47,243 bases of DNA from Candidatus Rubneribacter avistercoris. Lineage in GTDB: Bacteria; Actinomycetota; Coriobacteriia; Coriobacteriales; Eggerthellaceae. Position numbers and translations under genes: made by a program. The DNA is taken from contig DXCU01000057.1 of NCBI GenBank assembly GCA_019115845.1, forward strand, positions 1-47,243, given 5' to 3'. Positions 16,100 through 24,546 of this stretch are shown piece after piece. The number at the start of each line of letters is the position of its first letter. Positions within the stretch are counted from its first letter, which is position 1. The notes under the pieces are model-generated. The model saw only the letters and a list, made by a program, of their open reading frames with translations. It was not told the origin of the DNA and did no database searches.

Positions 16100-17284
16100 C
16101 TATCCCCGATAATCCTCCATAAGGGCCTTGAAGGCGGGCATGGCGCCGGTGATGACGTCGGCCGCCACGCAGTAGCTCACGCGCACCCAGCCGCCCACGC
16201 CGAAGCTGTCAGAGGGCACGAGCAAAAGCTCGTGCGCCTTCGCGCGGTCGCTGAACGCCTGCGCGTCGTCCTCGAGCGCGCGCACCCACAGGTAGAACGC
16301 GCCCTGCGGCTCCACGAACTCGTAGCCGAGCGCGGCCAGGCCCTCGGTGAGCAGCTTGCGGTTGGCCGCGTAGGACGCCACGTCGCTCGGCTCGTCCACG
16401 CACGCGGCTATCACGCGCTGGAACAGCACCGGCGCGCAGATGTAGCCGAGCGCGCGGCCTGCGCCGGCCACGGCGGCCATCACCTGCGCGGCGTTGTCCA
16501 TAAGGTCGGACACGTACACGTAGCCGATGCGCTCTCCCGGCAGCGAGAGCGACTTCGAATACGAGTAGCACACGAGCGTGCGCGGATACACGCACGGCAC
16601 GTAGGGCACCTCTATGCCGTCGTAGACGATCTCGCGGTACGGCTCGTCGCTGATGAGGTACAGCTGACGGCCCAACTCGGCCTCCTTGGCGCTCAGCAGC
16701 GCAGCCAGCGCCTCCAAGCTCGCGCGCGAGTACACGGCGCCCACCGGGTTGTTGGGCGTGTTGATGATGACGGCGCTCGTCTTGGGGCCGATGGCCGCCG
16801 CCAGCGCGTCGATGTCCGGCTGGAAGTCGGGCACGTGCGCGGGCACCTCGACGCAGGTGCAGCCCGCCGTCTCTATCCACACCTTGTACTCGGGGAAGTA
16901 CGGGCTGATGACGATGACCTCGTCGCCGGGCTCGGTCACGGCCGACACGCTGATGGCGATGGAGGCCGCCGCGCCCACGGTCATGTAGATGTTCTCGGGC
17001 GACGCCTCGATGCCGAAGCGGCGGCGGATGCTGTCGGCGATGGTCGCGCGCACCTCGGGCACGCCGCTCGCGGGCGAGTAGCCGTGCAGCGACACGGCCG
17101 GCTGCTCCAGCAGCGCGAGCGCGGCGTCCTTCACGGCATCGGGCGCGGGCACGCTCGGGTTGCCGATGCTGAAGTCGAACACGTTCTTATCGCCGATCTC
17201 CGCCTTGCGCGCCATGCCGTACGCGAACAACTCGCGAATCGCGCTCGGCTCGTCCCCCAACCCACGCATCCTCTCGTTCACCAT
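16100..17284 (-). CDS. Pyridoxal-phosphate aminotransferase, class I/II
   Basis: A 394-residue fold-type I aminotransferase of the aspartate-aminotransferase superfamily. Visible landmarks are TPNNPVG (176-182), Asp213 in SDEPYREI (contacts the pyridine nitrogen), the Schiff-base Lys244 in SYSKSLSLPGERIGY, and the substrate carboxylate-binding arginine in GGWVRVSYC near the C-terminus. The family includes aspartate, alanine, aromatic and MalY-like enzymes, and the sequence alone does not fix the substrate. It is expected in the cytoplasm. The first ATG 17284 has GAGGAG about 9 bases upstream. It is convergent with the LuxR gene, separated by about 50 bases with no strong terminator seen. Confidence 0.92.
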   Translation of the reverse strand: MVNERMRGLGDEPSAIRELFAYGMARKAEIGDKNVFDFSIGNPSVPAPDAVKDAALALLEQPAVSLHGYSPASGVPEVRATIADSIRRRFGIEASPENIYMTVGAAASIAISVSAVTEPGDEVIVISPYFPEYKVWIETAGCTCVEVPAHVPDFQPDIDALAAAIGPKTSAVIINTPNNPVGAVYSRASLEALAALLSAKEAELGRQLYLISDEPYREIVYDGIEVPYVPCVYPRTLVCYSYSKSLSLPGERIGYVYVSDLMDNAAQVMAAVAGAGRALGYICAPVLFQRVIAACVDEPSDVASYAANRKLLTEGLAALGYEFVEPQGAFYLWVRALEDDAQAFSDRAKAHELLLVPSDSFGVGGWVRVSYCVAADVITGAMPAFKALMEDYRG

Positions 17285-17455
17285 GCGGCATCACTCCTCG
17301 TCGCCAACCGCCCGCCATGCGGATCCCCGATTTCGTCCGCGAATCAGAGTAGCACAAACGCACCAACACCGTGAGCTTTCCCGCGCAGGCGGCCCGCAAG
17401 ACCTGCGGCCGAGCGCTCTGGACGCCAGCTTGGACGAAAATCCCCCACCCGCCAG

Positions 17456-19648
17456 TCATTCGCCGGGCGCATACGCGGCACGCGCGACGTTTCCCGCCTG
17501 GTCGGTGACCGTCACCTCGTACGGCTTGCCCCTGATGGACTCGGGGACCTTGAACGCAGCGCCCTTGCCGTCGAACATCGCATCAACCGCTTCCTTCGAC
17601 CCATCATCGGCAACGAACACGGCTTTCTCCGACAACCCGCTCAAAGCGTCCTGCGCTCGCACGCAATCCTCAGTCGCTTCCTCAACGGTCGGATTCGTCT
17701 TGTCTATCTTCACGATAAGATAATCGCCCCAGACGTGACCGCCTGTATTCCCCGTATCGTAGAGACAGGCACGCAATATTTTGCCGACGCCCGACGTCTC
17801 CTCCGTCTCCTCGAACGAAAGCGTCCTTTGGTTGAGCGGCGCCTCCCGGTACAGACCGTGCCTGTTCCCAACGGAATCGGGGTACCAATAAGCCTGCAGA
17901 GCGAACAAGCGCGGATAGCCTGTCTCTTCGGCGATGTCGACTTCAACGCCCTGGTTCGTCCACAATCCCGAAACGTACGGAGAGCCGTCGGCCTGAGTCG
18001 CGCTGAGCGCGGGCACTGGGGCGGAAACCACCTCCTCCCACGTCGAAAGCGAGATAGTATGGGTTCCTCCGTTGCGGGACACGCCGTCTCCCCAGCTCTC
18101 GAGGATATGCCAGTTGCCCCAGCACACCCTCTGGTCGCTTCCCCGCGGCATGTACACCGTATCGACCAAATTCCAATCCTTGTCCCATGTACGCACGATG
18201 AGGTCCACGTTGCCCGCCACGTGGTAGTTGCTGTAGCCAAGGATCTGCAAAACGCCCTCCCACAACACCGTGACATGATGAACCGTCCCGCCCTTATCGC
18301 TACCGGCAACCTGCTGGCCGTCGACGTACAGGGCGAACGGCCTGCCGCCCACGCTCCAGTCCTCGGCGACGTAGGGAATGGCCGACCCGTTGAAGTTGGC
18401 TCCTGCGGATCCCTGCTTGTAGCCGGAATAGAACTGGTAGGCCGTAGGCTGGTTGGTGAGAGTGGCATGCCAATTGAACCCCTTGCCATCCTGCGATCCG
18501 GTAACCGTCGCCTTGGCGGTTCCGAAGCTGGGGCCGGACACTTCCACCGCGTAGGAAACCGTTGTGGTATGGTCGTAGCGGCTCGTATCTTCGCCCAATG
18601 CGGGATTGCAGCCGATAACGGCGTCGATAAGACGCTGGCCGGGAAAGTCGGCTGCGACCATGCCCGTTTTGTTGGCGACCCTTCCGCTTTCGATCAGATC
18701 GGCGAACATAGTGTTCATGCCCTCGAACGCAATGCTCGACAACGCCCCCAGCTGCCCGACGCGCGGAAATTCAGGGTAATACGACGCAAAAGCAGGCTCC
18801 GTCAGCCCGGTGAGCAGCCGTGGAGCACCTGTCTGCGGACTCGAATGCCCGCTGGCGGCAAAATAGGGCATGACCCCGGCGGACCCCGCGCTCAGATGGT
18901 TCAGGGCCAACTTGCCCGAAGTCCGGTCCGCCTCCAAGGCATGAGCTTTCACTTTCTCCCATTTGCCATACAAATCCCAGTTCGTTCCCAGGTTGTAATG
19001 ATCCTGGACAAACACGTTGCGGTAGTTGATCCCGTAGTCGTTAAGCGACAGCACATCGGAAAGAAGGACGAGCTTGCCCCTGACGTCTCCCAACAAAGGA
19101 TCACCGCTTCCGTCGGATTTCCAGAACAGGTCGCTGTGGCGCTGATAGTACCTGCTGAACACGTCCCTCATGTGCCGATCCGACGCGCTGCTCTGCTCCT
19201 GTTTGAAACGCATGACGACAGTCTCCCCAGGATGCGCGGTCAAAAACTCCCGCACCATCCTCAAGACGTCCTCGAAGTCGTACCCGAGGTACACCGGCCC
19301 GTGATGCAGGGGAAACCCGCTATCCGTATGCTTCGCGCGGATGTCGATGTAGCGTATTCCGCTGTTGAGCTGCGCAGTCAAATCCATCGTCTGCGTGCGG
19401 ACATTGTCGGGGAAGCTCAAATCGTCGCGATACGCCATGGAATCGTGCGTGCCCGGCAGCGACAGCTCGCTCAAGCGAAGGTCGTCGGGCAACTCGGCCA
19501 TCCAGTCTGAGCGCCCCGTAGCCTGCGAGGTCTCGTGCCAGTACGCAGTGTCGTAATGCGCGTGCGCCTCCTCGACAAAGGCCATAGGCAAAGCCAAAAC
19601 GCACAGAAAAACGGCAACGACCATCCCCTCTCTCGCGATTCCCCTCAT
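17456..19648 (-). CDS. Secreted phosphatidylinositol-specific phospholipase C-like protein
   Basis: A 730-residue exported protein with a Sec signal peptide (hydrophobic residues 9-24, likely cleavage after AHA at residue 30). The PI-PLC X domain occupies about residues 58-370. The two catalytic histidines are present: His68 in LSLPGTHDS and His115 or His116 in FPLHHGPVYLGYDF. YIDIRAKHT and the later ETVVMRFKQEQ are also typical. The remaining 350 residues look like beta-rich modules, with Tyr/Trp-rich Ig-like or Cna-like repeats ending in VTVTDQAGNVARAAY. No LPxTG anchor is seen, so it is probably released or loosely bound. The start at 19648 has AAAGGA seven bases upstream; upstream in-frame codons lack a signal-like context. 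In Gram-positive bacteria such enzymes cleave phosphatidylinositol or GPI anchors. The gene is alone in its unit. Confidence 0.88.
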   Translation of the reverse strand: MRGIAREGMVVAVFLCVLALPMAFVEEAHAHYDTAYWHETSQATGRSDWMAELPDDLRLSELSLPGTHDSMAYRDDLSFPDNVRTQTMDLTAQLNSGIRYIDIRAKHTDSGFPLHHGPVYLGYDFEDVLRMVREFLTAHPGETVVMRFKQEQSSASDRHMRDVFSRYYQRHSDLFWKSDGSGDPLLGDVRGKLVLLSDVLSLNDYGINYRNVFVQDHYNLGTNWDLYGKWEKVKAHALEADRTSGKLALNHLSAGSAGVMPYFAASGHSSPQTGAPRLLTGLTEPAFASYYPEFPRVGQLGALSSIAFEGMNTMFADLIESGRVANKTGMVAADFPGQRLIDAVIGCNPALGEDTSRYDHTTTVSYAVEVSGPSFGTAKATVTGSQDGKGFNWHATLTNQPTAYQFYSGYKQGSAGANFNGSAIPYVAEDWSVGGRPFALYVDGQQVAGSDKGGTVHHVTVLWEGVLQILGYSNYHVAGNVDLIVRTWDKDWNLVDTVYMPRGSDQRVCWGNWHILESWGDGVSRNGGTHTISLSTWEEVVSAPVPALSATQADGSPYVSGLWTNQGVEVDIAEETGYPRLFALQAYWYPDSVGNRHGLYREAPLNQRTLSFEETEETSGVGKILRACLYDTGNTGGHVWGDYLIVKIDKTNPTVEEATEDCVRAQDALSGLSEKAVFVADDGSKEAVDAMFDGKGAAFKVPESIRGKPYEVTVTDQAGNVARAAYAPGE

Positions 19649-19831
19649 CCGCCGTTCCTTTCTATCGTTCGTTGCTTCGGAGGCAGCCTCGCTGCGCACA
19701 GCGATTGTTTCAGGCTACCGCACGCAGCGCCGACCACCCGAAGCGCAACGGCTTTGGAAACGCGGAATTTTTGGGTGTTGGGGATTCGCCTCAATCGCAA
19801 TGCTTTGCCAGCGATGCGACGGCACGCAAGC

Positions 19832-21118
19832 TCATCGCGCGCCGGAGGCGACCTCGCCCAGGCTGACTATCTTCTCGCGCAGCTCCGAGCATGCCTGGAA
19901 CACGAACGCCTTGCCCTGGCGCCCCTTGACCAGGTACCCCTTGCGCTCCAACTCCAGGAAGTCGTTGCGCGCCGTTGCGTAGGCCACCTTGAACGTGCGC
20001 TGGTGGGAGGCTATGCGCAGCAAGGCGTCAGGCTCCCTGCACAGCGCGGACAGGATGGATTTCTGCCGATCGTTCAGGTCCGCGCCGAAGGTGCGCCCTA
20101 TGAGGTCGTTGAGCCGCCGCAACTGCTCCACGGACGCCTTCAAGCGGTCAAGCTCTTCCAGATACAGCTTGATGTAGGTGGTGAAGTACGAGGTGAAGTC
20201 GAAGCCGAAGCCGTAATCGATCGACCAATTGTCGAACACGGCCTTCATGCGCGGCGTGTTCAGCTCGCCGAACGGGTAGTAGCCGACCGGCAGCCAGCTG
20301 AGCACCGGATAGCCCCACTTGATGGCCATGACGTTGCGCAGCAAAACCCCCACCAGGGAGTTCAGGCACGGGAACACGTCGAAGTTCCAAAAGAACCACG
20401 ACGCGTTCACGATGCGCAGGACAGGGCCGAAGCGAAACTCCTCGTCGTCTTGCCGGGAGCGCCGGCAAACGGCGTCGATGGCGGCCGCCGAGGTGGGCGG
20501 CGAGATGCGCTCGTCAAGCGGGCACACGTCCGGCCGCCGGGGGATGGCGTCCGCGTCCACGCCCTCGGTCAGACGGTAGTACAGCGTCTCTATGAGGCCG
20601 TGCGACACCTCGTAGCGCGCAAGCGAGTCGGCGTCGCTGCTGACTTCGAAGTAGTTGCCCACCACCCGCTCGATGTCGTTGCAGGCGGGGCTTCCCAGGA
20701 ATATCTCGTGGATGCGCTCATCGGGCACACAGATTCCCTCGGTTTCCAGGGCGCGCGCCAACGTCCGCTCGATGAACCGCGTCACGAACGGCGAGCCTTT
20801 GAGCGAGGCGAGGGCCTCGTCCAGCGGAAACCCGGCCATGCACTGCATCTCGAGCATTTTGGAGTCGAACGACAAAACGCTCGTGGTCACAAACCAGCAG
20901 TCCGCGCTGCGGTACGGGTCATCGGGCACGAAGATGGCCGCCTGCTTGCGGATGGCCGTCAAGATGAGCCAGATCTCCTCCTTCGTGTATCCTTCCGGCA
21001 GCTCGTAGCCGTCAAGGTCCTCGAACAGCAGCAGGCCCCTGTCCACCACGGTGCGCAGACGGTAGAAGCACGGATCGCTCATAAGCTCCACGATGTCCTT
21101 GGTTGCGCAGCGCGCCAT
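19832..21118 (-). CDS. Fic-like protein lacking the Fic motif, with C-terminal winged helix
   Basis: A 428-residue cytoplasmic protein. The C-terminus (about 345-410, LNDRQKSILSALC...RNDFLELERKGYLVKG) is a winged-helix domain of the kind attached to many Fic proteins. The middle (about 210-320) has the Fic-like order: a helix, then WNFDVFPCLNSLVGVLLRN, then KWGYPVLSWLPVGYY. In real Fic enzymes the motif HPFxDGNGR occupies the place of DVFPCLNSL here, so the catalytic His, Gly and Arg are all missing. If the alignment is right, the AMP-transfer site is dead and the protein may be a DNA-binding regulator derived from Fic. ATG 21118 with GGGAGGG upstream is preferred over an ATG seven codons earlier. 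The assignment is by eye only. Confidence 0.5.
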   Translation of the reverse strand: MARCATKDIVELMSDPCFYRLRTVVDRGLLLFEDLDGYELPEGYTKEEIWLILTAIRKQAAIFVPDDPYRSADCWFVTTSVLSFDSKMLEMQCMAGFPLDEALASLKGSPFVTRFIERTLARALETEGICVPDERIHEIFLGSPACNDIERVVGNYFEVSSDADSLARYEVSHGLIETLYYRLTEGVDADAIPRRPDVCPLDERISPPTSAAAIDAVCRRSRQDDEEFRFGPVLRIVNASWFFWNFDVFPCLNSLVGVLLRNVMAIKWGYPVLSWLPVGYYPFGELNTPRMKAVFDNWSIDYGFGFDFTSYFTTYIKLYLEELDRLKASVEQLRRLNDLIGRTFGADLNDRQKSILSALCREPDALLRIASHQRTFKVAYATARNDFLELERKGYLVKGRQGKAFVFQACSELREKIVSLGEVASGAR

Positions 21119-21204
21119 CGTCCCTCCCTCGCCGTGCATGTTCTATCGGTTTCTGGTAAGTATACTATTGAAAATCGATGGAATAAGTATTTACTTTTTA
21201 GATA

Positions 21205-21233
21205 TTGATACTTTGTTTCAGAGGCCGTATAGT
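21205..21233 (+). promoter_or_regulatory. Strong sigma-70 promoter for a probable small RNA
   Basis: TTGATA (21205-21210), a 17-base spacer and TATAGT (21228-21233): five of six matches in each box. Predicted start of transcription is about 21240. No gene on this strand follows before the terminator at 21360. Confidence 0.65.
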
Positions 21234-21239
21234 GCCTTC

Positions 21240-21385
21240 AAGGCAGAGTTCGCGAAATGCCCGATCGTCACCGGACGGTGCCTCCTTGTTCGGGCTGTTT
21301 CCGCCCTTTGGCCGCGCGGGCCCGCGACACCCCGCAGCGCATGGCACTCCGCCTTCGGACAGAACCCGCTTGGGTTCTGTTTTCG
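21240..21385 (+). ncRNA. Candidate structured small RNA (about 146 nt)
   Basis: A transcription unit defined by a near-consensus promoter (21205-21233) and an intrinsic terminator (21360-21385), with no convincing reading frame between. The predicted 5' end AAGGC-A-GAGT (21240-21249) pairs with ACTC-C-GCCTT (21346-21355), closing the RNA just before the terminator hairpin. A GGTGCC segment and a CGCGGGCCCGCG palindrome lie inside. A closed end-to-end stem around an internal region is reminiscent of 6S RNA, but I do not recognise a family. It lies between a Fic-like gene and a stress-protein gene, both on the other strand. Confidence 0.5.
21360..21385 (+). terminator. Intrinsic terminator of the candidate small RNA
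   Basis: An 8-bp perfect stem CAGAACCC / GGGTTCTG with a GCTT loop, followed by TTTTCGTTTC. The orientation is clearly plus strand, although neighbouring protein genes are on the minus strand. Confidence 0.75.
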
Positions 21386-21474
21386 TTTCGGGCGGGGTTT
21401 CGGAATTCCCAAGCGCATCGTCGCCTCCTAAGACGCGCCTCGGACAACAGGGCGGAGATGCGCCCTTGAAACGC

Positions 21475-21509
21475 AAGGCGCCCGGCCGCGCGTGCGGGCC
21501 GGGCGCCTT
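21475..21509 (-). terminator. Terminator after the universal stress protein gene
   Basis: Near-perfect arms AAGGCGCCCGGCC / GGCCGGGCGCCTT around a G/C loop, about 30 bases past the stop codon at 21541. The minus-strand tail (TTGCGTTTC) is only moderately T-rich. Confidence 0.65.
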
Positions 21510-21540
21510 CGGGCGGTTCGCGCAAGCGACGCAGCCGCCT

Positions 21541-21984
21541 TTAATCCTGCTTGACCACCAAAACGTCGCAGCGCATGTTGCGGATCAGGAACGTGGACAC
21601 GCTGCCCACGAACACGTATTTGATGTTGGACAGGCCGCGCTCGCCGCAAATAACCAGGTCGGGATCGAGCGGTTCCACCAACTGCTTGGCCAGCGTGTCG
21701 GTGATGCGGCCGGCGCGCACCGCGAGTTCGACGGAGGGGATGTTCTTGTTGCCGCGCGCCTCGACAAACAGGTCCGCCAGCTCCTCCCCGATGCGCTTTT
21801 CCCCCTCCACGCACAAAGCCTCGAAATCAACCCCCGACGCCTCGTAGGGCACCGAGTCTATCACGTGGCCGAACACCAGCTCGGCATGGTTGTCCGCCGC
21901 CAACGCGATGGCGCGCTCGGCCACCGCCTTCTGCGTAGAGGCCCCGTCAAGCGCTGCGAAAATACGCGTGTACCGCTGTGCCAT
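21541..21984 (-). CDS. Universal stress protein (UspA family)
   Basis: A 147-residue single-domain UspA-fold protein, usual length for the family. The ATP-binding motif G-x2-G-x9-G-(S/T) is intact as GERGLSNIKYVFVGSVS near the C-terminus, so this is probably a nucleotide-binding type. Asp13 in FAALDGA is the usual adenine contact. Such dimers are induced by growth arrest and stress; their molecular action varies. Start 21984 has AAAGGAG five bases upstream. It is monocistronic with its own terminator, next to the flavin reductase gene on the same strand. Confidence 0.93.
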   Translation of the reverse strand: MAQRYTRIFAALDGASTQKAVAERAIALAADNHAELVFGHVIDSVPYEASGVDFEALCVEGEKRIGEELADLFVEARGNKNIPSVELAVRAGRITDTLAKQLVEPLDPDLVICGERGLSNIKYVFVGSVSTFLIRNMRCDVLVVKQD

Positions 21985-22100
21985 GTCCGCTCCTTTCGTC
22001 GGCCGGCAGCCTTGTGCCGCCGCGTGCTTTCCCTATTGTACCGCAGCGTCGCCCCCGCGAAGGAGGCGACGCCGCGAAACGGGGAGGGGGAAAGGAATCG

Positions 22101-24347
22101 TCACAGAGCGCGCGCGGCAAGGTTGGCCGACGCTATGGCCTCGGCGATGTTGTACGGGTCGGCGCAATCGCCCACCGCCGTCACCTTGACGCCGGACAGG
22201 CTGTCGGCCAGCTCCGTGTTCGGCAGCTCGTCGCGCATGTCCACAAGCGCGTCGCAGGGCAGGGTCACGTCCACGCCCGCTCCGCTCTTGACCACTATCT
22301 GGCCGTCGCCGACCTCGGCCACCTCGGCCGAGGTCCAGATGCGCGTGCCGCAAGCCGTGATGGCCGTCTCCACGAAGTCGCGCATGTTGACCGAATGGCC
22401 CTTCTCGAACGCCTCAAGCGGGTCGGGCGTGACGATGGACACGTTCTTGCCAAGCGACAGCAAATACACCGCCACGTCCACCGCTTGGCAGTTGCTGCCG
22501 AGCACCGTCACGTTGTCGCCCACCTCGGCGCCCACCACGTTCTCGAGCGCAAGCACCTGCGTGCCCGCCGTCGCCTCGAACGCGGCTTCCGCGCGCTTGG
22601 CGCCCACGGCCACGATCACCGCGTCGGGCGCCTCCTGCTCCACGAGCGCGGCGTCAACCTCGGTGCCCATGACCACGTTCACGCCGCTCACCTCAAGCTG
22701 CCTGGCCAGGTAGCTTTTCAGACGGCCGAGGTTCTCATGCGGGCCCTTGACGGCCTCCGCAGCCGTAAGCTGGCCGCCCAGGCTCTTGCTCTTCTCGTAC
22801 AGCGTCACCGAGCAGCCGCGCTCGGCCGCCACGCGCGCCGCTTCCATGCCGGCAGGGCCGCCGCCCACCACCAGGACCTTCTTCTCGCCCTCCACGGGTG
22901 CGGGCGTCCACCCTTCGGGCATGGATTCGCCGTACGCGCGCCAGTTGGCGGCGTTCACGCGGCAGTGCTCCATGAGCGTGCCCGCCTTGTCGGGGTCGTA
23001 GAAGCAATGCAGGCACCTCGTGCAGGGCGCGATCTCGTCAATGCGGCCCTCGCGCAGCTTGCTCACGTACGCGGGGTCCACGCACAGCGGGCGGTTCATG
23101 ACCAAAAAGTCCAGCTTGCCCTCGGCGATGGCCGCCTCGAAGTAGTCGGGCGCCTGCGCCGGGTCCATGTAGGTGGCCGCGCCCACCGGGATGGACACCG
23201 CGCTTTTGATCTCGGCCGCCACGTCTATCATGAGGCCGCAACCGGAATGGTCGGCGCGCAGCTTGCCCTGGAAGTGGCGCGAGAAGTCGAAGCGCCCGCC
23301 GAACCCGGTTGCGCCCTCCAGGCCCCGCACCGCGAAGTACAGGTCGCTCGCGAACTGGGCGATGTGCTGACCGGCCGGCCCCAGGCGCACGTGCAGGCTG
23401 TCCGCGCCCGCCTCCTCGAGGATCTTCGCGATGGCCTTGTTCTCCTCGATGGTGGTGTAGAGCGAGTCCGCGCCAAGTTGCTTGTCGTTGCACTCCACGC
23501 CGTTGATGAGCACCTGCACCGCGAAATCTTGCCCGCACGCCTCCTTGACGCCCCTGATCACCTCCACGGCGAAGCGGGTGCGGTTCTCAATGGACTGCGG
23601 GCCGTACTCGTCGGTGCGGTTGTTGCGCGCCCGAGAGAGGAACGACTGCCCCACGTTGTTCGCGGCGAAGTTCAGCTCGAAGGCGTCAAAGCCGTCGTCG
23701 TGCAGGCGCTTCGCTATGCCGACGATCGTCTGCTCCCACGACCGCACCTCGTCGGTGGAATAGTTTCCCAGGAAGGGCTCCTCGAAATCAAGCGGGCCGA
23801 TGGCCGAACCCATGGTGTCGAACTGGTAGCCCACGTGCGCGCCGGCGGCGTGCAGGCGTTCGAGCAAGCCCTTCACGTCGTAGGCGGCGTAGTCCTGCTT
23901 GAGGGGGCTTGCGGTGAGCTCCCAGATGTTGGCGAAGTCCTCCACCCAGATCATCTCGACGCCGCCCTGCGCCATGCGCTCGTAGTAGCCGATGTACTCG
24001 TCCGGATTGCCCTTCATGAACGCCAGCTGGAACGCGGCTGACTTCACCATGCGGTGGCTGAGTTCGATGCCGCCAAGCTTCCAGCCGCTGAACAGCGCCG
24101 ACGACGCGAAGTCGGCAATGGAGTTGGCGGTGTAGTCGTAATCTTGCGGATTGAGGGCGCCTGTGTTGCCGGCCGTTGCGCCCTGGGCGCTCCCCCCGTT
24201 CGCGGATGCGGCCTCGCCGTCGGCCGCACCGCCAGCCGACCTCGTGGCGGGAGCGCACCCGGCCAAGCCGAACGCCCCAGCGCCCACGGCGCCCGCCGCA
24301 AGACCCTGTAGGAAGTTCCTGCGCGAGATGCCCGATGATTGCGTCAT
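22101..24347 (-). CDS. Tat-exported lipoprotein of the old yellow enzyme / 2,4-dienoyl-CoA reductase type
   Basis: A 748-residue FMN/FeS/FAD reductase. The N-terminus has a Tat motif (SRRNFLQG, residues 8-15) and a lipobox LAGC (Cys31), so it should be a lipoprotein on the outer membrane face. An Ala/Gly/Ser linker follows. An FMN-binding TIM barrel spans about 75-430. A [4Fe-4S] site C-x2-C-x2-C-x13-C (CTRCLHC...HC) lies near residues 438-460. An FAD/NAD(P)H domain begins with KKVLVVGGGPAGMEAARVA near residue 485. Relatives reduce activated C=C bonds (dienoyl-CoA reductase, enoate reductase, BaiCD). Export is unusual for an NAD(P)H-type fold and suggests electrons come from another donor. 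ATG 24347 follows AAGGAGG; the longer frame has no signal context. It is divergent from its probable LysR regulator. Confidence 0.88.
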   Translation of the reverse strand: MTQSSGISRRNFLQGLAAGAVGAGAFGLAGCAPATRSAGGAADGEAASANGGSAQGATAGNTGALNPQDYDYTANSIADFASSALFSGWKLGGIELSHRMVKSAAFQLAFMKGNPDEYIGYYERMAQGGVEMIWVEDFANIWELTASPLKQDYAAYDVKGLLERLHAAGAHVGYQFDTMGSAIGPLDFEEPFLGNYSTDEVRSWEQTIVGIAKRLHDDGFDAFELNFAANNVGQSFLSRARNNRTDEYGPQSIENRTRFAVEVIRGVKEACGQDFAVQVLINGVECNDKQLGADSLYTTIEENKAIAKILEEAGADSLHVRLGPAGQHIAQFASDLYFAVRGLEGATGFGGRFDFSRHFQGKLRADHSGCGLMIDVAAEIKSAVSIPVGAATYMDPAQAPDYFEAAIAEGKLDFLVMNRPLCVDPAYVSKLREGRIDEIAPCTRCLHCFYDPDKAGTLMEHCRVNAANWRAYGESMPEGWTPAPVEGEKKVLVVGGGPAGMEAARVAAERGCSVTLYEKSKSLGGQLTAAEAVKGPHENLGRLKSYLARQLEVSGVNVVMGTEVDAALVEQEAPDAVIVAVGAKRAEAAFEATAGTQVLALENVVGAEVGDNVTVLGSNCQAVDVAVYLLSLGKNVSIVTPDPLEAFEKGHSVNMRDFVETAITACGTRIWTSAEVAEVGDGQIVVKSGAGVDVTLPCDALVDMRDELPNTELADSLSGVKVTAVGDCADPYNIAEAIASANLAARAL

Positions 24348-24478
24348 ATCTGCCTCCTTGGTTCGCGGTTTCCCCTTGCCGCCATGAAACCATGCCGCAC
24401 CGGATTGGCGGGAGAAAGAAAGCGAAGCGCCCCCGTCACGGTTCGTTGCAGGGAGCGCACCGTTTGGAGGGAGGGCGC

Positions 24479-24484
24479 TATAAT
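24479..24484 (+). promoter_or_regulatory. Consensus -10 box of the LysR gene
   Basis: A perfect TATAAT 62 bases upstream of the LysR start codon. No good -35 is seen 17 bases upstream (CGCACC), as in promoters that depend on an activator. It lies in the 199-base divergent region shared with the flavin reductase lipoprotein. Confidence 0.45.
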
Positions 24485-24546
24485 GGCAGGCGGGGACAGG
24501 CCGCACAGGCGGCCGCGACCGTTGTTCCGTTGTTCGAGGGGGTCTC

